Shown piece by piece: positions 11,588 to 23,525 of a DNA stretch of 64,000 nucleotides. A program made the position numbers and the translations under genes. Origin of the DNA: Smallanthus sonchifolius (Eukaryota > Streptophyta > Magnoliopsida > Asterales > Asteraceae); the NCBI GenBank assembly GCA_023525975.1, contig CM042039.1, forward strand, positions 16,088,501 through 16,152,500. Reading direction: 5' to 3'. Below the pieces are notes generated by a model. It did no database searches, was not told where the DNA came from, and was given only the letters and a program-made list of their open reading frames with translations. The number at the start of each line of letters is the position of its first letter. Position 1 is the first letter of the stretch.

Positions 11588-12097
11588 TGAAAGTCCCTGT
11601 GACGTCTTCTAACAAGCAAGACGATTACGATCTCAACGAATTACTCGATGATTCGCATTGAGACGGAAGCACAAAGTGAATCAAACATAAAACCGAATAC
11701 AGAACAGAGATGAAACATAATCGATTCGTATATAATCGATAACGAACTCATCATCACAGATTACAATACCGAAGAAGTGTACATCTCTACGTTTAACCTC
11801 CAATTGCAATCCCTAGGTGAGCTCTATCTAGGGATTGTGACTCAGTTCACACAAAGAATCACTCCCTCTCTGTGTATGCTAACTATAGCATTGCTTGCTA
11901 CAAATGAACAACTTAATGTCCTATTTATAGGCAGACTGAGTCTGCAGGCGAACTTAACAAGTTTGCCCATAACTCTATAGGCGAACTTAGTAAGTTCGCT
12001 TGTTAAGTTCGCCTAAACATTCCCTTAGGCGAGCTTAACCTGTTCGCTACATATACACTTAGAATTTTTGCTACAGATACAAATTTATGCTCTAACA
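11588..12097 (-). repeat. 5' LTR of Sire-C (510 bp)
   Basis: On the minus strand it runs TGTTAGAGCATAAATTTG... to ...CAGGGACTTTCA. TATA box CTATAAATAG (minus) at 11921-11930. Palindromes lie just upstream of it at 11947-11967, 11980-12000 and 12028-12048, with a half site at 12004-12014. Confidence 0.85.
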
Positions 12098-13250
12098 GAA
12101 GCCTTAGCTCTCCAGCTATAGGAACAGTTAAATAAGGAAGATGAAGAGAGAGAGAGAGAAGAAGAGAAGAAGCTAAGTTCAGAATCACTGATTCTGAACA
12201 TGCAAAAGAGATGAGAGAGGAGTGGACATAGTCTCTGATTTCTTAAGGTGAGGATGCAGACTACCTTGAGAAATTATCCAATAAAGAAATATACAGAGCC
12301 TTCATGGGACAACAAGGTCAATTGGCAAACAAGAAGAGGGCAGAGGAAGAAGAAAAAGCTAAACTAAAAGCCAGAAAAGCCATTGCCTTCAATGTTAGAT
12401 CCCATGAAGAAAGGAAAGTCATGATGGACTTTCTAAAGGCTAGAGGAGAGAGTGGAAAGAGGCTGGGTCCCATGAGTTTCATGAACCTGCAAGCCCTCTA
12501 TGTCAAAGTAAAGAAGGAAGAGGAAGAAAGACTGGGGAAAACAGGCTCACAACGAAGGGTAGACACTAAAAAAAAGATAGAAAACCAAAGAAACCCAATC
12601 CTACTCCCTCATCCTCTCCTCCTACTGTCCAACAACCTTCCATTCTCATTCCTAGACCTCCATCCTCTCCACCCAAAGAGTCCAAATCCGCTCACCCAGC
12701 TCCCTCTCATCAACAGCCTCCCAAGAAGAAAACTAAACCTAGTACCATACCTGGAGACTCAAGAGAAATTGTAGTATGGTTTTATAGCAATCAAGACCAG
12801 TGGTTTGAAGGTTTTAGGGGGAGGATAGAAGTGAAAAGATCAGTATGCAAATCTGTTGATGAGGTGATGCAGCTTCTAGATTCTGATCTTCAAAGAATAT
12901 TGGAGTTGGGTGAAGCTCATGAGCCTGAGAATGAAAGTGGGAGACATCTGTTGCTAGTGATTAAACATCACTTCAACCCTAGCAAAGATGTTTTCATTGA
13001 TGCCAAACCTTTCCAATCCCACTTCCCATTTGTTAGTTGGTCCTACAATGCTTTAAATGATGAATACACTTTGATAGATGTCAGATGACAGAAGATGAGA
13101 AGTTCAAGCAAGGCCATCTTTAGCATGCCAAGCAAAGACATCTAGTCCCTATCAGAACTTACTCTTGATAATCCAAGCATGGATCCAAGAGGCTATGAGA
13201 CATCAAGGATTGTTGCTCACATGCAAAGGCTTCAGCAACAAAGGCAGTAA
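12098..13250 (+). pseudogene. aORF C-terminal part, decayed (Sire-B)
   Basis: Closely related to Sire-A 8285-9458. It has the Glu/Lys/Arg-rich helix (12140-12400), the block ending RLGPMSFMNLQALY, the Pro-rich linker (out of frame, 12560-12770) and the two W-x-Y modules (EIVVWFYSNQDQWFEGF near 12763 and FVSWSYNALNDEYTLIDV near 13028). Stops at about 12228, 12244, 13086 and 13142 and frameshifts near 12560 and 12775 inactivate it. Confidence 0.8.
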
Positions 13251-13283
13251 GAGATTTTTGGTAGCATCAGTCTAGGGGGAGTT

Positions 13284-13982
13284 TGTAGAGATAAAGACTG
13301 ATTGCTACTAAATTCTCTAAGTACATTTGTTGTGGACTCCACAATTTTGCTGCTGACCTACAAGTTGCTGCGGATAAGGCAAGGGCTGCGGATAGCTATG
13401 TTCTCCTGCTGATGAACAACTATGCTGTGGATAGCCTTATTTGCTGAAATCCAAAGTTGCTGTTGATAGGCTTCTCAGCAGCATCAAACATTTGATGCTG
13501 TTGATAGGTAAATCATCAGCAGCTTTGACTTTGCTACTGACACCTCTGCTACAACACTGACACATCTATTAGCAGAAGGAATGTATTGGTGGAGATGATT
13601 AAAGACAAAACTACTACTTCTGAAGTCTCCTGCAAAGATTCCTAAGAAGAATTTTGACTTGCTTGTTACTCTTTGTTGCAGTTTGTCTTTTAGTTGTCTA
13701 CCAATAGTAGTGTAACTTGTAACTATCAAAGATCAACGACTTGTGTTTGATCTGATCCTTAGAATCAAGGGTCTATCTTGATTCTAAGTTCCTTTATATG
13801 TATTGTATCTTCTCATTGTACAAGTGTTTCCTTAGAGTTTTATCTGTAACTTGTAAACATTGAAGACTAATACACTTTGCATTTTTCAGTATTATCTTTG
13901 TTTCTTGTATACATTGCTTAGATGTTATTGTTTCCGCCAATATCAACTAGAACAGAACCATCTTGTAAACACCGATCCTACA
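13284..13982 (+). repeat. 3' LTR of Sire-B (699 bp)
   Basis: TG...CA bounded and homologous along its length to the Sire-A LTR. The U3 carries GCTGCGGATA-type inverted motifs (about 13325-13560). The 11-bp inverted repeat CTTAGAATCAA...TTGATTCTAAG is at 13758-13788, just before a TATA-like TTTATATG (13793-13800). Confidence 0.88.
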
Positions 13983-14311
13983 AAATCCTAAAAGAGAGGA
14001 GACAGGACCAGGGAACTAATCAACCCTGTGTTGTACTATTTCTAGTGGCTTGTCATGTATTTGATTTCAAACTTTGTTTTGTAATCAAATGAAAAGGGTA
14101 TTAAAACCCTATGTTTATAAAGTAAATATAAAACTTTTGTCTTCCAACTGAGTTTTGATATTTACAAATACAACCATCGAGGTTGAGACGAATGATGAAA
14201 CGATCCTTTTGAAAAGACTTCCACTGTATTTTATAAAAACTCAGAGATCTAATCAGGTGATTCCAATTGGGTTCGCACACGTCCAGGGGGTGCCTGAGAC
14301 GGGGTGTGACA
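13983..14311 (+). repeat. 5' LTR of Tek-host, 3' part only
   Basis: Matches 58280-58607 of the 3' LTR, ending ...GGGGTGTGACA. The left part is cut off by Sire-B. A small ORF (14155-14427) across its end is not a gene. Confidence 0.92.
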
Positions 14312-14314
14312 GGT

Positions 14315-14328
14315 TGGTATCAGAGCCA
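14315..14328 (+). other. Primer binding site, initiator tRNA-Met (Tek-host)
   Basis: TGGTATCAGAGCCA, 3 nt after the 5' LTR end. Confidence 0.9.
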
Positions 14329-14641
14329 CAAGGTTTAGCGAATCAGATACTTGGATCTAGTATCTATGATTTAACCATTAATGCTTTTAAGATAAGAAAA
14401 CAAGGTGACCTTATGACCGGTATGTAGTTATATGACAAACGGAAGTGTTCTATCTAAGGAAAGAGCGGCGTATAAATCTCTCCTAGACCCGTCGCTCTTA
14501 CCTGGGACCATGACCGTTAGAGGTACTACTCTAGAAAGATAACCATCCTTGTAGAACTTTATCTAAGATTAAGATACTGGCTTTAGTATCTAAGTCTTGA
14601 CTAAATAAAATAAGATAAATACTAATATATTAAGATTGCAG

Positions 14642-15324
14642 ATGTCTGGAGAAAATTTCGTACAGTATTACGATCCTAATCGTCCCATGAAGCAAAAATC
14701 CCCGGAATACTATCCCTTGGGATCACAATAAAATCCTATCTGTTCACCCTACTATAATGAAGATCCGTTCGCTGTACTCCCTAATTCTCCTGAATACCAC
14801 CCACAATCTGGATGGATGCCGGATCAGACTTTAGCAACTTGAATACTTCTGCTCAACCTGTGCAAGGAAATGAGGTATAATCCAGTCAGGTCCAATCATC
14901 AGAAGAAGATCCTTCTGAAGACTCCCACTATCAAACTGCTTCTGAAAATCCTAATGACTATCCTTTCAATAACCCTATTTCAAATAGTTCTGATTATCAA
15001 TCTTATCATTCTAGATCCCCGGTCATGTATGATCCATATGTGTTCCCCGAACCAACATATGGTGGTCCTTACCAAGCTTATTTTCAATCACCACTAGAAT
15101 TTCAACATGCCTATAATGATATGTTGGTTGGTATTCGTGAACCTCCTCCAAAATATGACATTCCTTCGTCCCATATGGAATGCCTAGATCGTTCGTTGCG
15201 CCAAACGGACGAGGTAACAAAGGAGAAAATAAGGGACAAGGCAAGGACCAAATTTTATGGAAAATTGGTATACAAGTTTGGGAAGAATCTAAAGACCTTA
15301 GGGAAAGAGTTGATGAAGGATTGA
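14642..15324 (+). pseudogene. Leader ORF 1 of Tek-host
   Basis: An ATG at 14642, preceded by TTGCAG, opens a Tyr/Pro/Ser-rich reading frame. It resumes after stops and frame changes as an open stretch 15025-15324 (99 codons), Tyr/Pro-rich first and basic at the end. It lies between the PBS and gag. No motif recognised; it could be an extra 5' ORF of this family or the first exon of leader ORF 2. Confidence 0.4.
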
Positions 15325-15401
15325 AAATTTTTTTGTATTTTATTTCTTATATTGTAATATTTTCCTATAATAATAATATAACTTTCGTTGTAAATTTCAG
15401 A

Positions 15402-15866
15402 ATGGTTGGAAAAGGCAAGGGTCCTAGTTTTCTTCGCAAATTCGCTCCTGGTAATTACTTTGACCGTAAAACGAATGAAACGACTATAGAACTTAATGAG
15501 GAAACTGAAAGTTCTACTCTCAGAAACCTTGGAGAAATAGGAAACCCTAATGTTCCCTATAATCCCTCTATAAGTTTTCATTCTGCTCCAACTGCTGGAA
15601 GCTATAATATTACTCCTGCTTATCCACAAAATTTTCATGAAGGATACGCCGAAATGCCTCATGAAAATAAATATAATCCCGAAGAAGAAGAACGTGTTGA
15701 TTCCAATATTCCTTATGTTCTCTACTATGAGACGATTCCTATTCTTGCTCCGCATATAAATGAGAATGCGTCAGGAAGTGAGAGGGAGCAAATGCTGTTG
15801 AATCGAATAGCTGAATTGGAAAGAGAAAAGGCAGAAGTTGAAGCTCAAAATACTTTATTAGTTTAG
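15402..15866 (+). CDS. Leader ORF 2 of Tek-host (154 aa, unknown)
   Basis: ATG at 15402 directly follows an AT-rich stretch ending in TTTCAG, which resembles a 3' splice site, so the ORF may be a second exon; the same frame is also open upstream to 15180. The product begins with a basic segment (MVGKGKGPSFLRKF). It continues with an acidic, Asn/Pro/Tyr-rich region and ends in a short coiled-coil helix (REQMLLNRIAELEREKAEVEAQN). It is intact although the downstream gag-pol is badly decayed. Known gypsy gag proteins do not contain it as far as I recognise. Function unknown. Confidence 0.5.
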   Translation: MVGKGKGPSFLRKFAPGNYFDRKTNETTIELNEETESSTLRNLGEIGNPNVPYNPSISFHSAPTAGSYNITPAYPQNFHEGYAEMPHENKYNPEEEERVDSNIPYVLYYETIPILAPHINENASGSEREQMLLNRIAELEREKAEVEAQNTLLV

Positions 15867-15977
15867 GCTTTTGAAGACAAGAACTTTAGAAATTTCTGAA
15901 TAACTTGTATATATACTATCTTATGTAAATATTTTATCAATAAAAAGTTTCGTTTTAATTCAAGTATTCTTGATTGA

Positions 15978-17250
15978 ATGTCAAAACAAACCGGACCATC
16001 TCAAAATACTAGAGGCAAGAAAAAGCAAGCAGTAATTGATAATGCTGCTGAAAATAACAATTCTCGAAAAGAACTCCAAAAGATGATCACAGAAGGAATC
16101 AAAGATTCTCTTCAAATGATCTTTACTGAGCTTGAAAAGAGACAAGCTGATCGAATATCTGTTCAACCTTCAGTTCCCCAATCTATTCATTCACGTCAAA
16201 CGCGAACGATCACTCAATCAAAACCTGTTACTCTTGAACCAAAGGGTTCTGTCTCTCATAAATCTAAGAAGACTGAAAGGGAATAATATTACCATAACTC
16301 TTTTGAAAGTGAGAGTATGGGTAATAATTATGGTCATTTAGCAAAGAAGAGGAAGGTGAACGGTTGTACATACAAAATTTTCCAGGATTGTAAACCATTT
16401 AACTTTTTTGGTAAGGAAGGAGGAATTGCCACATTGAGGTGGACCGAGAAGACAAAATTAGTTATAGCAATCAGCAAGTGTGCTGAGGAGGATAAAGTTT
16501 TATATGCCTCCCAATCTATTCAAAGATCAAGCTTTGGAATGGTGGAACAACATCATTGCTACCAAGGGCAGAGAAGCAGCCTATGCTATGGACTGGAATG
16601 CCTTTAGGGCAAGAGTAGAGAAGAAGTATGTTCCTCAAAATGAAAGTGAACAAATTGAAGGAAAATTTCTGACATTAAGAATGATCGGAACGAATTACCA
16701 AGAGTATGCTACCAAACTCTTGGAATATTCTAGGATAGTTCCACATCTAGCCACTCCTGAATCCAATCTAATCAAGCGTTATATCTGGGGTTTGATTGGA
16801 GAAATACGTGACATGGTAAAGGTCGCTAATTGTGAAAATCTTAATGATGCCATGGACTTGGGAGCATCATTAACAACCATCTTGATAAGGAATCAGGAAG
16901 AGGGAAAGAAGAAGAAGGAGATAGCCAGGCAAGGCCCAAGTGGATCCAAGAAATCTAACTTTATTCCTCGGAATAACAATTCTTCTATCCCTGAATGTCC
17001 AAGGTGCAGGAGAAGGCACTTAGGACAAAGTAGATCTAGACCTTATTGCAACTTCTGCAAAATATCTGCACACAAAAGAGAGGATTGTTATAAGAAGAAA
17101 TCAATCACTTGTTATGGTTGTGGTGAAGCAGGCCACATCAAGACAAATTGTCCGAAGCTGAAGAAGACCGATGGGGCAGGTCCCAAACCTGCAGATGTAG
17201 TGAAGAAGAATGCACAAGCATTCGTTCTTAACACTCATGAAGCAGTAGGT
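15978..17250 (+). pseudogene. gag: gag of Tek-host
   Basis: Nucleocapsid-type gag. The N-terminus is a low-complexity basic region (ATG 15978). The retrotransposon gag core is around 16480-16880, with ALEWWN, Y.P.NE..QIE..FL.L and YSRIVPHLATPE. Zinc-knuckle material lies at 16990-17160: one degenerate Cys/His cluster and a clear CYGCGEAGHIKTNC (CX2CX4HX4C, near 17110). A stop at 16284-16286 and frameshifts near 16495 and 17250 break it. Confidence 0.85.
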
Positions 17251-19310
17251 ATACATTTCTTGTCAATGACATTTATGCTCGAGTTTTATTTGACTCTGGT
17301 GCAAACCAAAGTTTTATAGAGCATAGATTTTGTAGACTGTTAAATAAAAATCTAGCTAAATTAGACAAGAAATACATGGTAGAGATGGCTAATGGTGACC
17401 TCATCCAAATTTCTGAAATCCTTAACGATTGCCATATCACGTTATCAGGACATGTTATACCTGCAAAACTGTTACCAACGACTTTGGCAGGTTTTGACGT
17501 TGTCCTAGGAATCGATTGGTTAGCCTCTAACCAAGCCTGTATCCTATGTGATAGGAAGGCAATAGAACTCCGTTCACCGACAGGTGATATTTTTACAATC
17601 AATGGCGATAAATTATCCAACTCCGTTGGAATAATTTCTATGCTGAAAGCCACAAAGTACTTAAGAAAAGGATGTTTAGCATACCTTGTTTCTGTAACTA
17701 CCGACACTAGAACGAAGATAGAAGATGTACCGGTTGTGGCTGAATTTCCTGATGTTTTCCTTGATGAACTGCCCGGAATTCCACCAGAAAGAGAAGTGGA
17801 GCTCAGAATTAATCTTGTACCTAGTATGACACCTATTGCTAAAGCCCCGTACAGATTAGCTCCAAATGAAATGGCAGAATTAAAGAAGCAACTAGATGAA
17901 TTACTGGCGAAGGGGTTTATAAGACCAAGCTCATCACCTTAGGGAGGTCCAGTCCTATTCAACGGATCAATGCGTATGTGTATTGATTATCGGGAGTTAA
18001 ATAAAGTTACGATAAAGAATCGTTATCCACTCCCCCGAATTGATGACCTTTTCGATCAACTCCAAGGAGCTTGTTGCTTTTCTAAGATTGGTCTTCGTTC
18101 TAGTTATCATCAATTGAAAGTCCAGGAAGAAGATATTCCTAAAACTGCTTTCAGAACTCGATATGGTCATTATGTGTTCACGGTTATGCTGTTCGGACTT
18201 ACTAATGCACTAGCAGCATTCATGGATATGATGAATCGAGTCTGTAAACGTTACTTAGAAAAATTCATTATCGTATTCATTGAAGATATCCGTATTTATT
18301 CAAAAAGTAAGGAAGATCATACCAATCATTTGAAAATCTTACTTGAAATCCTGAGTACAGAAAAGCTATACGCTAAGTTCTCAAAATGTGAATTCTCGCT
18401 GTCATAAGTTCAATTCCTTGGTCATGTAATCAATGCCAATGGTATTCAAGTCGACCCTGTCAAAATTGAAGCCATATCAAAATGGGAAATCCCGAAGTCA
18501 CCAACTGAAGTCTGTAGTTTCGTCGGTGTAGCTGGTTACTATCGGAGATTTATACAAAATTTCTCTCGAATCGCAGTACCATTAACTTCTCTGACCCATA
18601 AGTCAGTTAAGTATGAATGGGGTCCTAAACAATCTAAAGCTTTTGAAACTCTGAAATAGAAACTGACTCAAGCACCCATATTAGCTCTGCCAGATGGAAT
18701 TGAAGGCTTTTTAGTTTACTATGATGCTTCACACACCGGCTTTGGTTGTGTGTTAGTGCAAATATATATTCAGTCAGAAGGAACTGAATAGGAGGCAAAG
18801 ACGTTGGATGGAAGTCCTGAATGATTATGATTGTGAAATCTGTTATCATGAAGGAAAAGCAAATGTTGTGGTTGATGCTCTAAGCAGAAAAGAACATGAG
18901 AAACCTAAACGAGTTCGTGCTTTAAGACTCGATCTCCAAATCGATCTTATTTCTCGTATAAAGGAATCTCAAAAACTTGCTTTGCAAGAACCCAACCTAT
19001 GATTGATCAATTGATCAAAGGAGATGATGGAATTCTTAGAATGAATAAAATAATCTGGGTTCCTATCTATGGAAATACTCGTGAAGAAATTCTTGAGGAA
19101 GCCCATAAATCTAAATATACGATGCATACCGGAAGTGATAAGATGTATAAAAAACCTAAAATCCAATTACTGGTGGATAGGAATGAAAAAGCATATCGCT
19201 ATCTATGTTGCAAAGTGTTTAACTTGCTCCCAAGTGAAAGTTGAACACCAAAAGCCGTCAGGCTTGTTACAGCAACTTGAAATTCCAATCTGGAAATGGG
19301 AAATGATAAC
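17250..19310 (+). pseudogene. pol: pol of Tek-host: PR, RT, RNase H and start of integrase
   Basis: Protease active site LFDSGAN near 17287. RT blocks run from about 17760 (EFPDVF.DELPG) through MCIDYRELNK (near 17973). The catalytic FIDD reads FIED, with the second catalytic Asp replaced by Glu at 18282-18284. The stop at 17940-17942 replaces the Trp of SSPWG (TGG to TAG), and another stop is at 18405-18407. RNase H begins YYDAS near 18718 and then jumps at about 18765-18785 to the QKELN/RQRRW segment, so roughly 60 codons are missing. The integrase HHCC region (19100-19260) is frameshifted. Ath-1 interrupts the gene at 19310. Confidence 0.9.
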
Positions 19311-20912
19311 TGATATGTCATCATTTATACATATTTTACATGCATAATAATCCCAAATTATGGTACTAATTGAATAATAATCTTGCAATTTATGCTTAAA
19401 ATACTCACATTTTGTAATTGCAGGTTATTCGGTGTTGAAAATATAAATCAAGCTAAGAATTCAAGCTTCTAGAAGATTCATTCCTGAGCATTGACCCCTA
19501 AGAAGTCAAAATTGGTCAACAATAGTCAAACAAGGAGCTAAAAGACAAAGCTGGAATAAAGTTTAGGGTTACATGACCGTGCATCCCAATACACGGTCCT
19601 GCATTACCCTTTCTTTTCCTCCACGGCCAGTACCGTGTCCTCTGTACCCTATTTGATTCCCTAGGCCTTTGCACGACCGTGCATTGCATATTTTGAGGCC
19701 TATAAAAAGGAGGCTTGAGTTCTTCATTCCATACACCAATCCAGACCAAAAGAACACTCAAGAAGAGAGCATTCTCGTAGTTAGAGTAGACAGTAGAGAG
19801 TAGAGGGGCTCTTCCTCCTTGTTCCACAATAGGGGAGCCTACGAAACTCATCATTATGCTAGTCGTTATGGCAATTCGTGGCTAAAACTTCTTTGTATTG
19901 CTAGGGTGAAGATGATGTTTGGTGCATGTTAATGTTTAACCTATTAATGAAGTGGTATGTTTATGTCTTTAACTAATTGGTTCTCAAAAACCATCTTTTG
20001 ATGGGCTTTCATTATTGTCTAAATCCGTCTTTATATTTGTGAGTGTCTTGATTTTAAAGAATAAGATCGTAAAACCCTTTTTAATCAAACTTCCTTTGAA
20101 ACTCGTACATCTTTATACGAGCATAGATTGATAAGCCAAGGCTTGGTCTATACTTCTAAGATCGTACGTCTTTATACAAGATTATTATGCGACCAAGAAT
20201 TGGTGAACTCATGTTGGGAACGGTACGTCTTTATACTTTGTCCCATTGTTACACCGCCTCCCGGTGAGCAAAATATAATCACCTATTTACTCTAATAAAA
20301 AGCATTTTGAGTTCGATGTCTTAAACCAACCTGGAGATGACCATTCGATGGGTTGAGGGTAAATGTTGTCCCTAACGGGAGGCACTACCACTTTGTAAAG
20401 AATATAATTTGCAAATCAAATGTAGTGAGGACGATGCTCTAGCGGTGACCCGGGTCACAAGTTTGTAGTAGTCATACCAATGAATTAGTTAATTTAACAT
20501 TATCACGTACCAAGCTGATTCGAATCCCGAAGCAATACATTCCGTAATCTAATCATTTTCGCCTTATTTACTTTTCTGCTAGTTACATTTCTGTTACACA
20601 CTTCACACACGTTTTTACTTTTATTCTATTTACTTTACCGTCATTTACTTTTCTGCTTCACAAGCACACAAAACCCACTCACTAGTTAATCCGGCTAAAC
20701 GATAACAAAAGTTAAGTATTGGAAGTCGACCGTGTCCATTGGTTCGATACTTGGTTCATACCTAAACTATATTACGTTGCGATAGGTACACTTGCCTATT
20801 GTGTGTGTTTTAAGTTAACGTAATTATCATTTTATAAATTTAAAACCTGATCTTGTGAAATCATCCTAAAAATATATTACTTATATTTTTATATACTTAT
20901 CACACACTATCA
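19311..20912 (+). repeat. 5' LTR of Ath-1 (1602 bp)
   Basis: Homologous to 38419-40074; it lacks short segments that the 3' copy has, for example near 19455. The U3 has inverted CCGTGCAT / ATGCACGG motifs at about 19572-19605 and 19671-19688, just before the TATA box CCTATAAAAAGG (19699-19710). Confidence 0.93.
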
Positions 20913-20918
20913 AGTTTT

Positions 20919-20936
20919 TGGCACCGTTACCGGGGA
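20919..20936 (+). other. Primer binding site of Ath-1
   Basis: TGGCACCGTTACCGGGGA, 6 nt after the LTR. It resembles the TGGCGCCGTTGCCGGGGA-type site that I remember for Athila-group elements (tRNA-Asp); tRNA identity not verified. Confidence 0.75.
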
Positions 20937-22417
20937 ACTTTAGCTGGAAAGAGAATAACAACCAAGGACAATCTGTTTTTGGACAACAACAAAAGTTTCA
21001 GCAAAGGCAACCTCAGAACTTTCAACCTCGTCAACAATTTCAAGGAACAAACAAGATGGGTAATGGGATGAGCCTAGAGGACGCAGTGACTAAACTAATC
21101 TCCACTACTGAAAGCCATGCCCTCCTAGTAGATTCTCGTCACAAGCAGTACGAGGAAAGGTTTAGTCTACATGAAGTTGAGTTCAAGACGCATAAAGCTA
21201 CCCTTCAATCCATTGAGAAGCAATTAGGACAAATAGAAAAATTATTGTCCAAAAGGCAACAAGGATGACTTCCGAGTAACACTGAGACTAATCCAAAAGC
21301 CAACGTAAGTGCTATTTCTCTAAAAAATTGCAAAGTCTACCCAAGACCACCAATGCCAGGAGAAGAAGTCCAATCACCTAGGAGAGAGATATTCACCGGA
21401 GTGCCACTCCGCCCACAGCCCCCAAGTTCATCAACCCAAAAAGCACAACCTAGTGTAATCCAACCTCCTACGGCGGACCTTCCTCCAAAAATTCAACCAA
21501 AAAGAACGTTCAATTCTCAAATACCATATCCGGGAAGGCTAGTGAAGCAGAAGACTGATGAGCAATATGACAAGTTCATAGAACTCTTGAGCCAAATCCA
21601 TGTCAACATTCCTTTCTTGGATATTATACAACAGATGCCAAAGTATGGACGTTTCTTGAAAGATTTCCTCACAAACAAGAGAAACATGGAATAAGCAAAA
21701 AGAACAAATTACTATGTCGCTCTTATCGAAAGGAATCTCCCAAAGAAACTCTCAGATCCTGGGAAATTCTCCTTACCATGTTTTATAGGGCCACTACCTA
21801 TCACTTACGCACTTGCTGATCTAGGAGCTAGCGTAAATGTTATGCCCTCCACTATGTTTCAAAAACTTAACATTGGACAACCGCGACCGGTTAAAGCAAC
21901 TATTGAACTCATGGATGGGTCAGTTAAGACACCTATAGGAGTCATTGAGAACCTATTGGTAAAAATTGGCAAGTTTGTCTTCCCTGCCGACTTCATGGTT
22001 TTAGAGAAGGGACAAGACTTCTTCGTACCATTAATCTTGGGTCGTCCATTCTTAGCCACCGCAAGAGCCGTCATTGACATGAATGAAGGTATTTTAATGC
22101 TCCGTATCGGAAAAAAATCAGTATCATACAATATCGGAGGATATGAATGCATGTCAAGTGATCCTCTCGAAATCTCCCAATTTATCGACTCCAATCTAGA
22201 CTACCAGCTTCAAAAAGAAAGGAACTTGAAAAAAGGAAAAGCACCCGATCTTACCAAACCAAAGGCACCAGATCCTATACCAATAGACCTTACCAAGGAT
22301 CTCGACAATACTAATTGGATCGATGAGTATTTTGATAAACTACCAAAGATGAACGAATTGAACGAAGAAATGGGAGATACAGGGGAGGTTGTTTATCCCC
22401 ACCTAAAGAAAGACTGA
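20937..22417 (+). pseudogene. gag-pro: Athila-like gag C-terminus and protease (Ath-1)
   Basis: One reading frame broken by TGA at 21266-21268 and TAA at 21692-21694. It begins abruptly after the PBS with a Gln/Asn-rich segment, so the N-terminal two thirds of gag are missing. A predicted helix follows (21180-21265), then the pre-protease stretch typical of this group (IPFLDIIQQMPKYGRFLKD near 21609). The retropepsin-like domain has ADLGASVNVMPS (near 21818) as active-site region and LILGRPFLATARAVID (near 22033) as flap-to-C-terminal block. The ORF ends at 22417 without continuing into RT. Confidence 0.85.
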
Positions 22418-22994
22418 TGCAACACGTATGGGTCGGGCTAAAGACCCTTAAATAAAAGTAGCGCTTCCGGGAGGCAACCCGATGATCATGAATAAATTGA
22501 GAAGTTGGTGCATATGATAGAAAGCATGAACCTTAGGTTTGGTTTCTCAAAGTTTAAGTTTCTAATTACTTCAGTGCCCAGGTATGTCTTCTCGATACTA
22601 GGACCTTAGTAGCTTAACTACTACCTTTTACTTTCCTTGTTTGTTTTTATGTTTTTCTTTTATGTTTTAGGTAGAATAACATCACAAAATCATCTCTCTA
22701 CTTTGAGAAGTTACACTCCACCTCTACGAGCCTGAAGCCGAAAACCACATCAAATTTCTGAGAAATTCGATGAAGTCTTTGAAACAACATGTTGACAAGT
22801 AGCTGATAGGCACAGCCTTACAGCAACAATAAGTTTTAGCCTTAGTTTATATATCAAAATGTCCGAGGGAGTACTAGTTTCTTTTCCCTTAAAACTCCAT
22901 GCATTTAAATTCCTGCATAGCATTCCATTACATGCATTTATACATTGAGGGCAATGCACAGTTTTAAGTGTGGGGTGGGGAATTAGAGATTTAG
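22418..22994 (+). other. Athila-type 3' non-coding block (Ath-1)
   Basis: No gene. It holds the block GGGCTAAAGACCC...AGCGCTTCCGGGAGGCAACCC (about 22435-22483) and CATTGAGGGCAATGCACAG...TTTAAGTGTGGGGTG (22944-22978). I recognise both as recurring non-coding signatures of plant Athila/Tat elements. Sire-D begins at 22995. Confidence 0.7.
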
Positions 22995-23484
22995 TGTAGG
23001 TCCAGGTAACTCAACTACTGATCGACTCGTGAAATGACGTTACTATAACACGAAGTGCGGAATCCTTCATGTTAACATTTGTATACTAACCGACAATTGA
23101 AACAACACGCGTAAATAAACTTCTCGTTATATTCCAATTCACAATGGTTTACAGACTCAATCAGACAATTCTATCTCTCGGTTCTCTCTGATCAGTCTTC
23201 TGTCTAATGACTCTGTAAACACATATATATAGAAAACTAACCTGCTGTAAGCGAACTTATTAAGTTCACCTGAAACAGACTAAGCGAACTTAACAAGTTC
23301 GCCTCAGTTAGACCTAAGCGAACTTATTAAGTTTGCCTCTGATAGACCAGGCGAACTTAATAAGTTCGCCTCTAGGCTCACTAGTAAAAACACTTAGTAA
23401 CTTTATACATTTACATATAAAAAACACAAAGACATAAAATCTAACTATTACAAGCTTTTGTGATTACAAATCTATGTCCTAACA
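22995..23484 (-). repeat. 3' LTR of Sire-D (490 bp)
   Basis: Minus strand TGTTAGGACATAG...GGACCTACA. TATA box (minus CTATATATATGTG) at about 23221-23232. Four palindrome copies lie upstream of it at 23250-23270, 23283-23303, 23317-23337 and 23350-23370. Confidence 0.93.
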
Positions 23485-23498
23485 GACTCCCCCTTGAC
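23485..23498 (-). other. Polypurine tract of Sire-D
   Basis: Minus-strand GTCAAGGGGGAGTC immediately before the 3' LTR. Confidence 0.85.
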
Positions 23499-23525
23499 AA
23501 TAGCTTGATCTTATGTCTTCAGTCT

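Larger units (their letters stand above)
10252..12097 (-). mobile_element. Sire-C: 5' end of a minus-strand Sirevirus-type copia element
   Basis: Holds a complete 5' LTR (11588-12097), a PBS (11574-11585) and about 1.3 kb of leader (10252-11573). The element is cut at 10251 by Sire-A, and the rest lies beyond the left edge. Its right flank (GAAGC at 12098) is Sire-B aORF sequence. The leader contains GGCGAACTT palindromes like those of Sire-D and Sire-E. I find no gag frame in 10252-11190, so that part is either a long leader or too decayed to read. Confidence 0.75.
12098..13982 (+). mobile_element. Sire-B: 3' end of a Sirevirus related to Sire-A
   Basis: Contains the last part of the aORF (12098-13250), a purine tract (TCTAGGGGGAG, about 13271-13281) and the 3' LTR (13284-13982). 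The left part is separated by the Sire-C insertion. The right flank (AAATC at 13983) falls inside the Tek-host 5' LTR, which corresponds to position 58280 of its 3' LTR. Confidence 0.85.

Noticed and set aside
19516..19854. Minus-strand ORF repeated at 38643-38909
   Set aside because: It lies in the Ath-1 LTR promoter region, and its presence in both copies only reflects LTR duplication. The frame is not conserved between them.
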